Below are positions 45,701 through 57,985 of a stretch of DNA of 64,000 nt, piece after piece (position 1 is the first letter of the stretch; every line of letters begins with the position of its first letter). The DNA lies in contig OX030955.1 in NCBI GenBank assembly GCA_943735955.1, positions 2,148,234 through 2,212,233 on the forward strand, read 5' to 3'. The notes beneath the pieces are model-generated. The model made no database searches and was not told the DNA's origin. It saw nothing but the letters and a program-made list of their open reading frames with translations. The position numbers and the translations under genes were made by a program. This DNA comes from Piscicola geometra (lineage: Eukaryota > Annelida > Clitellata > Hirudinida > Piscicolidae).

Positions 45701-48700
45701 TCCACTTGTCTTGCAAGTACTTGTACAGGCCCAGCGCTAGGACCTTCAAGCCGGCTTCGACCGTGAATATTGCCGTGAAAACCTTGCGAAGAGACATAGA
45801 TTTCATCGACGTGGAAGCTTTATGTTTTTAATGAAACTCTTGATTGTTTTTCCACATAATAATGTTGAAATATTCAGCAGTCAGCTAGTGATTTGAGAGA
45901 TGAAAATGAAAGTCTTTAAAACATTAACTGCTCGGGCACTCACGTAGTTTCCATAAAAGAGCACTTTGACGAGATGCTCGTTCATGTCTGCGTGCTCCAT
46001 CGCCATGAAGAGCGTGTTGAGGACGATGCACAGGGTGATCAGGAGGTCGACGAAGGCGTCCATGATGAATAGTTCGATGACGTGAGCAAACTTGTACCAA
46101 TAGGGGTGGCACTCCCATCCGAACAAGAGTTGATGGCATTTCTCTTTTAAAAACTCCTTCTTATTCATTCCATACTCGTAACCCAGAAGTGCTTTTACTT
46201 GAGTTTGCGTGGTTGTTGAGGTTGTAGGATGGAGATTGTTAATTACAAAAATTGCTGTCGTTTTTAGTTTTATTATTTTTTTTGGTTTTATAAATATTAA
46301 GCAAATGTACTCAAATATTGATTAGTATAATCTTCAAAGTTTTATGGATTATAAAAACTATAATATATCAGAATATTTTAGTGAAAGAAAAAAACTATTT
46401 TCTTACTTCCACGTTTATTCGAAGCGTTTTTTATTAAGCCTTTTATGACAAGAACATCTGAAATAAAAAAATCTCAATCAATAAATGCACGTTTAAAACT
46501 CTGATAAACCTTATCGAATCGATTTTAAACACACACATACATTTTGAAACAGTTGTAAATTTTTAAAATTTTAATGTTCCCCTTTGGAAGCATTGGGTCG
46601 ATAAAGGTTGAGAACCTCTTTCTGAAAGTATCTATAGTGAGTTATTTGGTTAGTTTCGATGAGTTCAACCTTGCAGGTCAACGCTGGCGGGGCTGGGAGT
46701 GGCGCAGAGGAAAGGATTGTCATCCACCATTGTCTTCTTCTTGCCGTCCGTCTGCGAATGCTGATCGAGTCTTTGCGTGCGTCTAACTTTTAAAATACTA
46801 TTTTGGAACTTTTTTCTATCTCATAAAAACTAAATTAGTTTCTAAAAGACATTAAAAAAAGTTAAAGCCCGATTTTTTAAATAATGTATATAAAGATAAG
46901 TTTACTATACTTTAAAATATATGACTTTTTTATTACACCTAATAAATAGTAATTTTATAAATCAATGAATGCGCCTTGGTAAAAAGTGCACCTAAAACTG
47001 ATGAATAAAGAAATATCGTTTTGTAGATGACTAACCTCATGCTCCCTCAACTTTACGTTTTCTTGGTTGCCGCTGCTATTGGAATTTAAGTTGAGGGTAT
47101 TTTTATTGTTTTTTCTAGCTGCGACGTTCCAATGGAAGTAAGTGGGCTCGATGGGTTTGGTGAGATGAGACGTTTGAGTCTTTACATGATTTAAATTGAG
47201 ATTTTTCGATTGGCTGGACATGAAACTGCTCTCCCACTCTTTATTGGTGGTTGAGGTGAGTTGTGTGTTGGGCTCAAGGAAGTTGTGGGTAGGTGGTGAG
47301 TCTACAGATGATCTGAAGCTGTAAGCCTTGTTGAAGACGGCGGAGTAGTTGGTAGGTGCGTTGTATTGGGCACTGGAGCATTGCAGAGTCAGCGGAGCAA
47401 AGTGTCGCCGCTGGGTTTGTTCGTCTTGAGGCTGTTGGAGCTTTTTTGTGGAAGCGTTGTCGTCAATGTAGAGTGCATCGTGAAGGTTTTGGTTGTTTTT
47501 GTTTTTTAGAAAAGTGCTTTGATGGTAGAGGTGGTCGTTGATGATGGAGTTGTTGGCTTGAGAGGCAATTGTGTGGCAGTTTAAATGGCTGTCTAAAACG
47601 TTCGTTTTGCTGCGACTCTTTGAAATACTGGCTTTCCGTTTTCTAATGATAAGAAATTATTTGTAATGAAATCATTTTAAGTTTAAACTATTAAAAATTA
47701 ATTTACACGAAAACTTGAAACTCGAACCCAGATATTCCTCCGTTGCAAGGAGGCATGAAGTAGTGTTGAGCAATGTGGAAGTTACAAATGTCTTCGGAGT
47801 TGGGAGTGACAGCTTCTGAGTCGTCAGCGTAGGGCAAGTCGAGGTTGTCTAAGCAGGGCTGCATCACAGGTCTCCAAGAAGAAATGCTTCCCCGCGAGGA
47901 AAATTCTTTCTTCCAGCTGAACTGACTCGAACGGTGCTTCAAAAGCTCCTGGCATTCGGTCGTCCCAAGCGGTGTTCCAGGCACGCTGTTGTACTGCGCG
48001 TTGTGGCGGTGTAAATAATTCAGAATGATTTTATCTGGATTATATCTGAACAAATCATACACGTGTTATCAATGCGAATGTATTAATGCAAAACAAAAGT
48101 ATAAATCTTTGTGTATGACAGCGACTACAGAAGCTTTATGGAATTAATAGAAATGCTTTATCGATCTACTCACAACTTTTCCGCTGGAACTGTGCATAGA
48201 TTTGGGGTGGTTGTGGTGGCTGTGGTGGTGGCTGTGGTGGTGGTTGTGGTGGTTGTGTTGGCTGTGGTGGTGGCTGTGGTGGGGGTGGTGTGGGTTGTCG
48301 TTGTATGCATACTCTGACTTGATGCTTAGTCGCTCATGCTGCAGTGACTTTCGGGAGATTGCATGACTCTCCTTGCCTTGGAGACTATTGCTGGAACTGG
48401 TGGAAGAATTTCGAACTTCGTAAAAGTTGTATTCATCGTCTTCCTCCATGTTGGCTTCTTCTTCGGCTTCCAGGTTGGCGTCAATCTCGTCTTGTTTTTG
48501 GCAGTCGTCGTAAGACATGGCGACGATCGCTAAGATGACGTTGACGAGGTAAAAGGAGCCGAGGAAAATGACGATGATGAAGAAGATCATCTGGTTCGGA
48601 CCGTTTGTTCGTATCACCTAAGGTTACATTTAATTCATTAATTCTATTTATTTATCTATTTTTCTATTAGGATTTTATTTAATATTTATATTATTAATTT

Positions 48701-51700
48701 CTTTTCAATTAAACTATGTTTATTTTTGTTTAAAGCATTTTATTGGCATTTTAAGCTACTTGTTGGTATAGATTTTCCCAGAAGTCTTGAGTCATCAAGC
48801 GAAAGGCACAAAGCATCGCTGAGCCGAAGTTATCGAAGTTGGTAAAACCAAAGTCCGGGTTAGGACCCCCTTTCGCGCATGTGTAGTTTTCAGGACACAC
48901 TCTATAATTAAATATGCAGTTTAAATTTTAAGTTTTATTTTATTTTATTTTAAATTTTAAATGCAGAAGGATATAAAGGTCATTTGAAAATTGTTGAAAA
49001 TTTCAAGAAAATTTGAACCAACCCTCCTGGTTCGTCTTCCAAGTGTCCACACAGCATGAAGGGATTCGAGTTTGCCGGCTTGAACCAGTTTTCTGAGTAT
49101 TCAAAGCATTTATTTTCTACTTTATGGAATCTTTTAAAATCTCTATTCAAAATAATTAATAAATGTTTGAAAACAATTAATTGCTTCTTATTCCTAAGAT
49201 TCCGGTTCATGGAATTCCATTTGATTTTTCTGCTCTTGTATGTCACACGAATTCTAAGAAAGCATCTCGCAACGAAAAATGCTTTCAAATCTTTTTTTCT
49301 TCAAATTTATTGATACGATTGAATTAATTTTAAAACATTTTAGAGTTTGTAAACGTATGGCCTTCGAGTAGAACAAAAATAAAAATAAAATTCTAAAAAC
49401 TAAAAGAATAAACCTAACAAAACATTTTAAACTTTATGAATTTATTTTCCTTAATTAAGTTTGGTCCAAAAAGGCTTCGAATACTTTCGTAACTTCAAAG
49501 CACCTGGGTTGCTGACATATTCTCGATGCTGCAGTCGTTCTTCGTCTGTGGCGTTCTCGAAGGGCGTCTGGGCGAGTGGACTGTCGGCCTTGACGCACTT
49601 TTTGGTCATCGAGCCCTGGTAGAGCTGCAGGCCGACCAGGGCGAAGATGGACAAGACAAAGACCGAGAGGATCATCACGTCCCGCAAACGACGCACTGCT
49701 TCCATTAAGGCACCGACGATTGTTTTGAGGCCTGGAGGTTTGCGGGGATTGTTGTTTTAGTGGTTTATAAATATCATTTTTAAATGAGAAGCATTAGGAA
49801 ACAAATAATTTGGTTATTGGATAACTGAAAAAAATCAGTTTGAAAAACAAGCATAATTCTAAAATAAATATACAACAATTTTCGATGTTTTTTTGCTTTA
49901 TTTAAAATGATTCTCTTTAATAAAACATTTTTTTTTCAAAAAGTTAGAATAACATAGAATCTTGAAAATTCAAGAGACGGCGTATAAATCTTACGTGACT
50001 CAATCACAGTCGTTAGGGAAATCAAGATATTATTTGGGATACTTCGACCAGGTAGGCTGCAGGCACTTTTGAATTTTGTCCAAAGAGCTTAAGGATCACT
50101 CAAATGAAATAATGAACAATGGCGACGAGAATAGTCGTAAATGCATTCAACGCATGAGCGCTGTGATCGAGGCGCCCATTAAAGTCTATTAGAGCTCAAG
50201 CGCCAGAAATAAAGCAGAGATAAAGACGATCAAGACAGCAGTGCGCAGTTGGCATAAAGCACAATCCTTAATGGACCTTTCGCGTTTGCATGGAGAGCTT
50301 GCCGTCAAGAAACGTAAGTGTGATTTAAGAGTTTAATTCGGGTTGGAGGCGCATGCTTCATACAAAAAACTTTGTTTATTGCTCATAAAGGAATTTTAAA
50401 CTTTTCAGACTTTTGTGTTATGTGATATTTAACGTTCAAATAATAATTTTAAAAATATGCAATATATCAAAACTATAACTTAGTTAATTAAAATTAATGA
50501 ATCCATAATTGACCTACTGACCTGGAACCACAGCAACCGTTTTGAGTGCTCTGAGAACCCTAAATGTTCGGAGAACTGCAACGTTACCCAGCTCGATGCC
50601 CATCGTGACGTAGCTGTGAGGTTGTGAGTATTAAAGTTTACTTTTTAGAATTGTGACGTAACTGTGAGGTTAGACTCATTTTAAAGATAAATAATAGTGA
50701 GTGAAGGGAGATATTGAAAGGAATGGTTACTACGGCAATGTTCAGGTCATTGAAAGTTGATTTAACAAATAGATGACAAAAATATGTGAGCTTATTTAGG
50801 AGATGAATTTGTTTTTTTTGACAAACCTCGATAAATAGAAATAATATGTAGAACCAACTTTTAGGTGAAAGGCATTCACTAAAAGTAGTAATGACTAATA
50901 AAAACTTATAAATTATAAAACATTAAAATATTTCTTTCTTTCTTTCTTAAATTAAACTCTGCTTCATTTCAAGTATGGAGCAGTTTCTCATGTGAAATTA
51001 AAAAGATAAGTGACCAATCATTAATTGACGATTTATTCAATGTTTTCTATATATATTTATTTTTCATCAACAATTTTATTGTTGGTTTGTGCTTTGTAAT
51101 CTGTTCATTGTCAAGTAAAAAGTTATAGAAAAAGATTGTATTGAAAAGTAACTTTTTGTACGTTTGAAAGAAAATGTGAAATGATTATTTCAGCTTATGT
51201 CAATCAATAAAAACATTATTTAGATTTGAAAACAAAAATTAGAATGAAAGAAAAATAGAAAATTGTTAAAAGTTAAGATTAATATTTTTATTTATCTGAC
51301 AAACAATTTATTCCTTGGTGTCAGTTCTTGCGGAATACAAAGTAGGCAGACGAGAAAGTTGTGGAGGAATGCGAGTCATTGTGCGCATGATCCACTACTT
51401 ATTAGCATGGATACGTGTGTCGTCGTATTGACAATTCATTATTCCTGCCTTTTTATATCATTTATTTGTTTTAAGTTGTGCTATTTTTTGCTACACAATT
51501 TTAAAAGCTTCATACACTAATCATCCTTATTGAACATCCTTCTCCTGACGACCCTTCCAATCTTCAAGGTCAAACCCAATCCTCCCCCATCATTCCCCAT
51601 CATCAATCCTCCCTTCCCCACCATTCCCCCATCATCAATCCTCCCTTCCACCACCATTCCCCCATCATCAATCCTCCCTTCCCCACCATTCCCCCATCAT

Positions 51701-54700
51701 TAGTTCTCCCTTCCCCATTATTTACGCCCTAGTTGCTTGTCTGCGCCATATCACATAAACACAGTCATCCCAATTCCACTCACGCCAAGACGACGACCGT
51801 GAAGTCGAGCCAGTTCCACATGTCCCTCAGGTAGGTGTAGTCAGCCAGGATGAACCCCCTCGCCAGCATTTTGACGCAGCCTTCCACCGTGTAGATGCCC
51901 GTGAAGGCTTTTCTGGAATGGATTTGCTAGAGTTGAAGACGAGTTCAAATGTGATAAATAATAACTGAGATATATTTTGAGACTCAGAACCACAGAGATT
52001 AGTGAACTTTTTCTGCTAGTCTTTTTAACAAACGAAAACCATTTTAAATTTGTTTCAGTATGATCAAACATTTCACGCATCGTCGGATCCTTAAACTCCC
52101 CCTCGGAGCCACTCACTCTGCCACAGGGATCTCCTCGTTCGTTGCCATGAAGACGCAGTTCACCAGGATGACCACCATCACTATCAAGCTGAAGAACGTA
52201 CAACCCAGTCAAGGAAGAATGTACGAGATTTTGCTGAGAATGAAGATATTAAGTTTATATGTTGAAATGTCACTCGTATATAATACCGTATTATACCGGA
52301 ATACTAACTTATTCTCTTCATTACTGATACGTCATTTCCGCCTTTTGAATACTCTATTTGGGATGTTTTCAGAATTTTTTCTACATTTCTCTTTTTATAT
52401 ATGTGAAAATCATTCTTAAAGATTACCTGTGCATAACCTAATCCCACTAATGTGTTTCCTATGTTCTCTGAAACTCTTTAGTCACTCGAGAATATCGTCT
52501 CCATTCCTATTTCCTTCAAAATCACTATTCTTTTCCTACCAGTCCTTTTTGCAACACCAGCATCATATTATTTACCTTATCTTTTATTTCGTTTTTTATT
52601 CTGTTTTTCTCATCGTCTCAATCAATTTTTTCAGCAGCTTTTTGCATATTTTCTTCCCATTCTATTTTTAATTACTAAATCCACAAAAACAAATGCTTTT
52701 CACAACCTTGCTATAAAGCACCCTCATACTCAGATCAATATGTTTGATACCACTGCTGTCTACCTGTGCTTCACATTCATTCTCGGAATGCCGCTCTTCT
52801 GATACTAACAAAAATAATTTCTTTTTTTTTATTTTGATTTTTGATACTATCAAAGAACTATCAAACAGGCTAATCTAGTTCAAAAAATTTTTTTCTCAGC
52901 ATTGCGTTCTTTAGCACTACGATCATCTTAATCTGATTGGAGAGTTTATTTACTTGAATTCCAAACGTGAAAGTTAAAGACTTAAGAAAAAGAGAAAAAA
53001 ATTTAAATCGAAAAAGCCTTTTTGAACTTAGCATTAATGTTGGGAAAGCTTTCATGTCTGAGGCAATATTGAATGTGTTGGTAAATTGCTCAAGGTCGCT
53101 AGTTGAATTGAACCTTAAAAAAGACAAAAACATTTTCAATAAAAATATAAAAATTTAATTTGGATCTTTATACAAATGTAAAAGTTAACATTAAAAGTGA
53201 ATCGAACATTTCTATTTTTTCAAAAACTTGTTGAATTTTTAAAAACTTGTATTTATTGCAGACGTGCTTTACTATTTTTAACGCTCTATATTTTTTATTT
53301 TGCAGATTTTAAATGTTGATATTCTTTCAATTAGCAGATTAATATGAATTTTTTAAAAATAAAACTGAAAGAAATTATATATATTTTTTTTCTTAAAAAT
53401 ATGGCAAAATTAATACAAAAGATCATTATTAATATTTTTCCGATGAAAACTAATGTTTCTAAATTCCACAAGCTTTGCTACTCAAAGAATGATAGATCTT
53501 CTCAGCAGTAATGTGGAAGCTACTTTTTTTAATTAAAAATCGTTATAAATAGCAACTCGGGTGAGATATGCAAAACGGAAATAAGGTGGAGGTGGACTCA
53601 TGGAATGCCGAATCTATTTATGTAATCTAAGAAGTCTCAGAGAACTATGTTTGGAAGTGTGTTCTTCTGGTCTGCATTGTAAACGCCATGCACTTAATCC
53701 ATTGTGTGGAAGTATGAAGAAATATAGGCAATTGTTTGTGAAGATAATTCTTTTATTATAAAACTAATTTCTTAAGTTTTTAGCATAGTTTTGAAAGCAT
53801 GCCCAAGATTGATCCGTGCGCGTGTTAGAAGTGCATTTCTGAATGTATTTTCTTTATGTATGCGCTCATGAACGAAATTACTTTTACCGTATTCTTGCTT
53901 GTGTACACTTCAAATAAAAAAGTGCAAACATTTTAGTTGATATTTTTACCCTTCATATAATTCTATACTTTGGTCGATTCTTGCCACATCAAGCTTCTAC
54001 TAAAACTTCTGTGCTTACACTCTAGCTAATTCCGCAAATGACTGAAGCATGCAGGGTGTGGTCCAAAGGATATGGATGGGTGAGGATGTACATGGCGATC
54101 CTCCTGACGGGATGGAAGGGGTCGAAGACGAAGAAGCCCTTGGTGGCGCTGAAGCGGAACATCGTTTTGTCCTTCGCTACGATCATGAACGTCTGTTGGG
54201 GTGGTTCGTGATGAAGGGTTTGTTTGCCTGAAATGTTTGTGTGTGGATGAGTTGGAAGTTTATGTGGATCATTGGATGGTTAAAATAAATTATAAAGAGT
54301 AAAAGGGTTGCAAAGCACTGCATATAAATATTTATATTAGGGACCTTCACTTTAACATTGTAAACAATCTCATTGGAATGCTTTTGAGAGTGCGGTTTAA
54401 GGGTGAAAAGTGCGGTTGACACATGGAAGTTTACGGTGATTTCAACTAAGAGTAATATGAACTCGCCATGACTCATACCTATAAATAATGGAGCCAGGTC
54501 CTTAATTAGGAACATGTAAATATAAATCTGATTAACTTTTAATGTTCTTCATAAAGTACACCTGCTTCGAAAGGCATTATGTTTTAATACAGACGTTAGA
54601 CTCGTCTGAAAGAGCGGAATAAAAGTTTTGAAATAGTTGAGAATATTTGTAATGCTTGGATCTTTTGCGGCTGTGAGTGCTGCCAGAAAATTAAAACTAA

Positions 54701-56612
54701 CAGGAAATGTACAAGAGTGGCTAAAAATGATTTTCAAAACAAGAACCACAACCCTAACCCTAACCCTTATTCCAGCCCTAATCCAAAACCTGACCAAAAA
54801 ATAAGAATTAAAAATTGGAAAAATTCTTTTAGAAGAGAATTTCAACTGGGCTGAAAGAATAACGAGAATAGAATCTGAAGTGCAGTTTGCCAAGTCCTGA
54901 GGAATGCATTGAAATGTTTTAATTGATGATGTCGAATACCTTCTTATACAGATATATAATATATAGATGTAGATATTAAACAATAACAGAAAAAATAGTG
55001 TTGAATATTAATTTTTTATACTTTTGTGGTTTCATTTCAGATGCGTGAAATGTTAAGCAAGCCTCATGAGCTTAAAAAGCTTAAAAAGTTGTTCTCGCCC
55101 AGGCTCGAACTGGGGACCTTTCGCGTGTTAGGCGAACGTGATAACCACTACACCACGAGAACCGATGCATAAACGTGACAGTATGATGCTTTTAACAAAT
55201 TTGCATTAGATTGGGTTATTTGTGACTGAACGTCGTTTTTAATAAAAAGCCAATCAAATATTTATTTTATGATTTCTAGCGCTTATTATAATAGCAGCTT
55301 CTTATTATTCTTTTTCTCAAAAAATAGAATTATTATTATTATTATTATTGTTTTTGTATTATTTATAATTTTAAAAAGGATATAATACATTCATGGAGAC
55401 TTTCACATTTGTCAAATGATCGAATGATGGAAAAATGACCCTGGTGGGTACAACTTTTATTGTTTTAAAAATAACTATTTTTCGTTTTTTTATTGATTAA
55501 TTTTAGCATGCAAAAATTTAATTGAACTTTAATTTTTCAAAACAGACAAAAAATTTCCTCTTTTTTTATACAGGAAACCTTATTAAAAATAAGAAAAAAA
55601 ATGTCTTCAAATCTATTTATCAATGACCTCAGCCGTGTAACACAAAGAAACAGATAATTCAAAACGATTTGTTGGCAAATGAAATTACAACTTTTAAATT
55701 TTTATAAATCAAAACTCTTTTTCGGTCATACGGACAATAAGACCAAGCGGATTTCATTGTTACTTTTTTTGACTAGATGTCGGTAAGGGCCGACGGACCG
55801 AAAGACTTGCGTCATGACTGTAATAGAATATTTATTTAGTGCAGAATCCATAAAATCACCACAACATGCAGATAAGTACAGTCCAGGCATTCTACAAGTT
55901 CCACGCAGGCAGCACCAACATATTTATCTCTGTAGTACTCGTCCAGATCTTCGATCGGCTTGCCGTACAAACTTGCAGGAAACTCGCCAACCCTCGAAGG
56001 CAGCTGCTTTCCCACCTCAAACATCGGGTTAGGAACTACTTGTTCGCCTTTATCTCCTGCCTCTTTCCCATCCCCTCCACCTCCCTTCTTCTCCGTCATT
56101 GCTTCCTGGTTCTGCTCTTTTCTAGTTGGTTGTAAACGTGGTGTCAAAATTTTCGTATATTTTAAAATGAAAAATTATTTTTAGAGTATTTTTATTCTGT
56201 CTTTTCAAGTATAATATATTACTTTCATTCATGAATAGTTAATAAGCTCAGTGATGTCAACATTTTAAGTTTTTAAAAACTACATTTCTATGTTTCAAAA
56301 CAAAAAAAAAAATTTAAATAAAAATTCATCAATAATTTTAAATTTATAAAAAAGCTATATTATAAAATTGAATTGTTATTGAAAGCCAAATATTAAGAAC
56401 TACCCGTATGAGATTATAAAACATTTTTGCATGCCACATGTGAAAGACTGAATTTCAAAAAGTGAGTTTTATTGTGACGAATAATTTCGTCTTTCTAAGC
56501 AAACCTTTTCAGCTCCCTCTCCTTGGCTCGGTCGATGCGTCTGGTGATCTTCTGCATCGAGTCCTTGGTGAAAGGCCTGAAAACACATTTGCGCTTTTTC
56601 CCATCCCCTGCA

Positions 56613-56646
<34 letters not shown>

Positions 56647-56854
56647 GATCTTCGAGCCCAGACTGGTGAGACTTTTGAGAGTGTCTCCTGTTCGATTGCT
56701 GCACTTGATCACTGAACATGAGGGCCTCTTCCACCACCTGACTCATCCTGAACGTCTCACGAGCGCATTTGCACGCCTCCAGGAAGGGTTCCTTGCTGGC
56801 ATCGGTGCTGTTGTTGTTCACGTCGATGAGACCCAGCTGGCCGTTAAGCTCCAT
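36704..56854 (-). CDS. para: Voltage-gated sodium channel alpha subunit (NaV1/para)
   Basis: Plasma-membrane channel for the action-potential Na+ current. About 32 exons, minus strand: 56505-56854, 55920-56121, 54074-54192, 52117-52197, 51784-51912, 50522-50613, 49504-49731, 49023-49092, 48760-48901, 48174-48617, 47707-48045, 47036-47642, 46670-46760, 46407-46457, 45944-46197, 45609-45782, 45245-45495, 44948-45053, 44699-44774, 43653-44015, 43392-43417, 42929-43229, 41993-42231, 41241-41414, 40168-40290, 39283-39651, 38922-39059, 38569-38676, 38266-38464, 38008-38079, 37166-37890, 36704-37045; about 2.3 thousand aa. All four domains are complete, with S4 helices such as [11 protein letters not shown] and [17 protein letters not shown]. 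The selectivity ring is DEKA: MTQDFWE, CGEWIE, TFKGWMD and TSAGWDG. The III-IV linker has MLM for IFM. The C-terminus has an IQ motif ([13 protein letters not shown]). An acidic N-terminal extension precedes FRPFTKDS. An in-frame TAA upstream fixes the ATG at 56854. The join 48174/48045 is out of phase as drawn. Confidence 0.97.
38650..38658 (-). other. Inactivation particle MLM in III-IV linker
   Basis: The linker exon (38569-38676) reads [17 protein letters not shown]. The hydrophobic triad is MLM where vertebrates have IFM and insect para has MFM. The flanking residues are otherwise strongly conserved, so the alignment is secure. Confidence 0.9.
43392..43417 (-). other. 26-nt microexon in the II-III linker
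   Basis: Between a CAG acceptor and a GTAAAC donor lie 26 nt. They enter in phase 1 and leave in phase 0, exactly what the flanking exons require, and encode EPDESCLEK. This suggests a regulated cassette or a constitutive microexon. Confidence 0.65.
44155..44690. repeat. 25-bp AT palindromic minisatellite in channel intron
   Basis: About 20 copies of a 25-bp unit (TATATTAATTAATATTTTAA plus AAAAG). Each copy has a self-complementary AATATTAATTAATATT-type core. It lies in the intron after domain II S6, immediately downstream of that exon's donor. Confidence 0.95.
48195..48298 (-). repeat. His-coding repeat in I-II linker
   Basis: CAC/CAT/CAA triplets encode a run dominated by His with Ser, Gln, Asn and Pro at the end of the exon after domain I S6. 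A second His/Tyr-rich run lies in the II-III linker (about 43020-43160). Confidence 0.85.
51590..51722. repeat. 31-bp minisatellite in channel intron 5
   Basis: Four copies of a C/T-rich unit containing CCCCATCATCAATCCTCCC between the exons coding IS3 and IS4. Confidence 0.8.
52198..54073 (-). other. U12-type AT-AC intron of the sodium channel
   Basis: The donor is ATATCCTTT (complement of 54065-54073), the U12 consensus; no GT donor exists nearby. The 3' end has the branch-site consensus TTCCTTGAC (complement of 52208-52216), 11 nt before a terminal AC (52198-52199). Joining the flanks restores frame and a sensible IS1 helix ([15 protein letters not shown]). Confidence 0.92.
54739..54790. 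repeat. Telomere-like CCCTAA block
   Basis: Contains AACCCTAACCCTAACCC, the best hexamer match in the window. It lies in sodium channel intron 2. Confidence 0.55.
55090..55162 (-). tRNA. tRNA-Val (anticodon AAC)
   Basis: A 73-nt gene on the minus strand. The acceptor stem GTTCTCG pairs with CGAGAAC and the discriminator is A. The A box is TGTAGTGGTTATC; the anticodon arm CGC-CTAACAC-GCG gives AAC; the T arm has GTTCGAG. The body (TTCGCCTAACACGCGAAAGG) matches the conserved metazoan tRNA-Val(AAC). It has no intron and no encoded CCA, as expected. It lies inside the second intron of the sodium channel in the same orientation and should be transcribed by pol III from its internal promoter. Confidence 0.96.
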
Positions 56855-57039
56855 TGGATGGCTGCGTTAGAGGTGCTGTTGGCATTTCTTTCCCCCGCTG
56901 GTGTTGGTGCCTGCTTGGCCTGTGAGAGTGGGTTTCCGTGAATAATTTATTGTTTTTTGAGAAATGTTGAAACGATCTTTGCGGAAGTGGTTTTAGTAGT
57001 TATGTAAAAAAACAAAAACCTTCATAATGAATGCGTTCA

Positions 57040-57205
57040 CCGACGCCATGTTTGTCTGTTTCAATTAAATTCGCCGAAATTAAGGTCATTTAACAAAGTT
57101 TAACATTAAAATTGAAGTTAAATGTAAACAGAATTTAAAATTTTAAACTAAAAATGGAAATACAATTTTGTTCTTTAAAATAAACTTTCTGACGCTTTCG
57201 ACTCT
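57040..57205. repeat. Dispersed repeat, copy 2
   Basis: Shares GTTTCAATTAAATTC, AATTGAAGTTAAA and AATAAACTTTCTGACGCTTTC in the same order and orientation with 20170-20295. The internal part of copy 2 is longer by about 25 bp. Confidence 0.65.
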
Positions 57206-57892
57206 AGTTCATTCGTTTCTTTATGCAAAAGCAATTCCACGAAAAACATTGGCGCTCCCATTGACATTCTAGAGAAGTTGTCAAGTTTATATACTCAGTT
57301 ATCTGAAAAGTTTAATACTTTCTTCAAAGCTATCAAGTATTCAGATAAATCCATTGTATTTAAGAAATATTTAATAATAAATAATTTAATAATTAGTCTT
57401 GTTGGGATCACCATGATCCAAACAATGATTCGCGTGCTCATTTTATTTGAAATTTACTTTCTCAATTTTTCAGTTTTTTTAATGTTAATAATATGAAAAT
57501 AATTTAAACCAATCTATGCAAAAATGTCACCCCCAATTAAATAGAGCACTTTTTTCATTAACGAGACACCTGTTTCCCTCATGTATGGATTTTTTTCATC
57601 TTTAAATAATAAAAATTTTAAAATTAAAAGTTATATTTCTAAAAACTCCATTTATGATTAAAAAAGAATTTTTTTAAATTTAAAAAGAGAAGATAGGATA
57701 AAAAAAGTTGACGAGTTTATAAAAATATGATTATAAATAGCATAAATTTTCTGCGACTTCATTTAAAGCCGTGAAAGTAAATTTATCGTTATAAGAATGT
57801 CTTCATCTGAAACCGAAAAATTAAATTTGTCGTTATTTGTATTTTTCATTTATTTGGCGGATTATTTATGTTGTGTTAAGCTCAATTTTTAA

Positions 57893-57985
57893 AGTTAAGG
57901 CTAGGGTTAAGGTTGAGTTAAAATTAAGGTTAGGGTTAAGGTTGAGTTAAAATTAAGGTTATGGTTAAGTTTAGGGTTTATCAGG
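57893..57985. repeat. Telomere-like TTAGGG-related block
   Basis: Two tandem copies of a roughly 38-bp unit, AGGGTTAAGGTTGAGTTAAA plus ATTAAGGTT, with TAGGGTTA motifs. Confidence 0.6.

Noticed and set aside
52429..53158. Plus-strand frames inside the U12 intron of the channel
   Set aside because: Low-complexity or Lys/Asn-rich AT-driven translations without domains, antisense to the gene.
36704..56854. Calcium channel or NaV2/NALCN instead of NaV1
   Set aside because: The selectivity ring is D-E-K-A; calcium channels have EEEE-type, NaV2 DEEA-type and NALCN EEKE-type rings.
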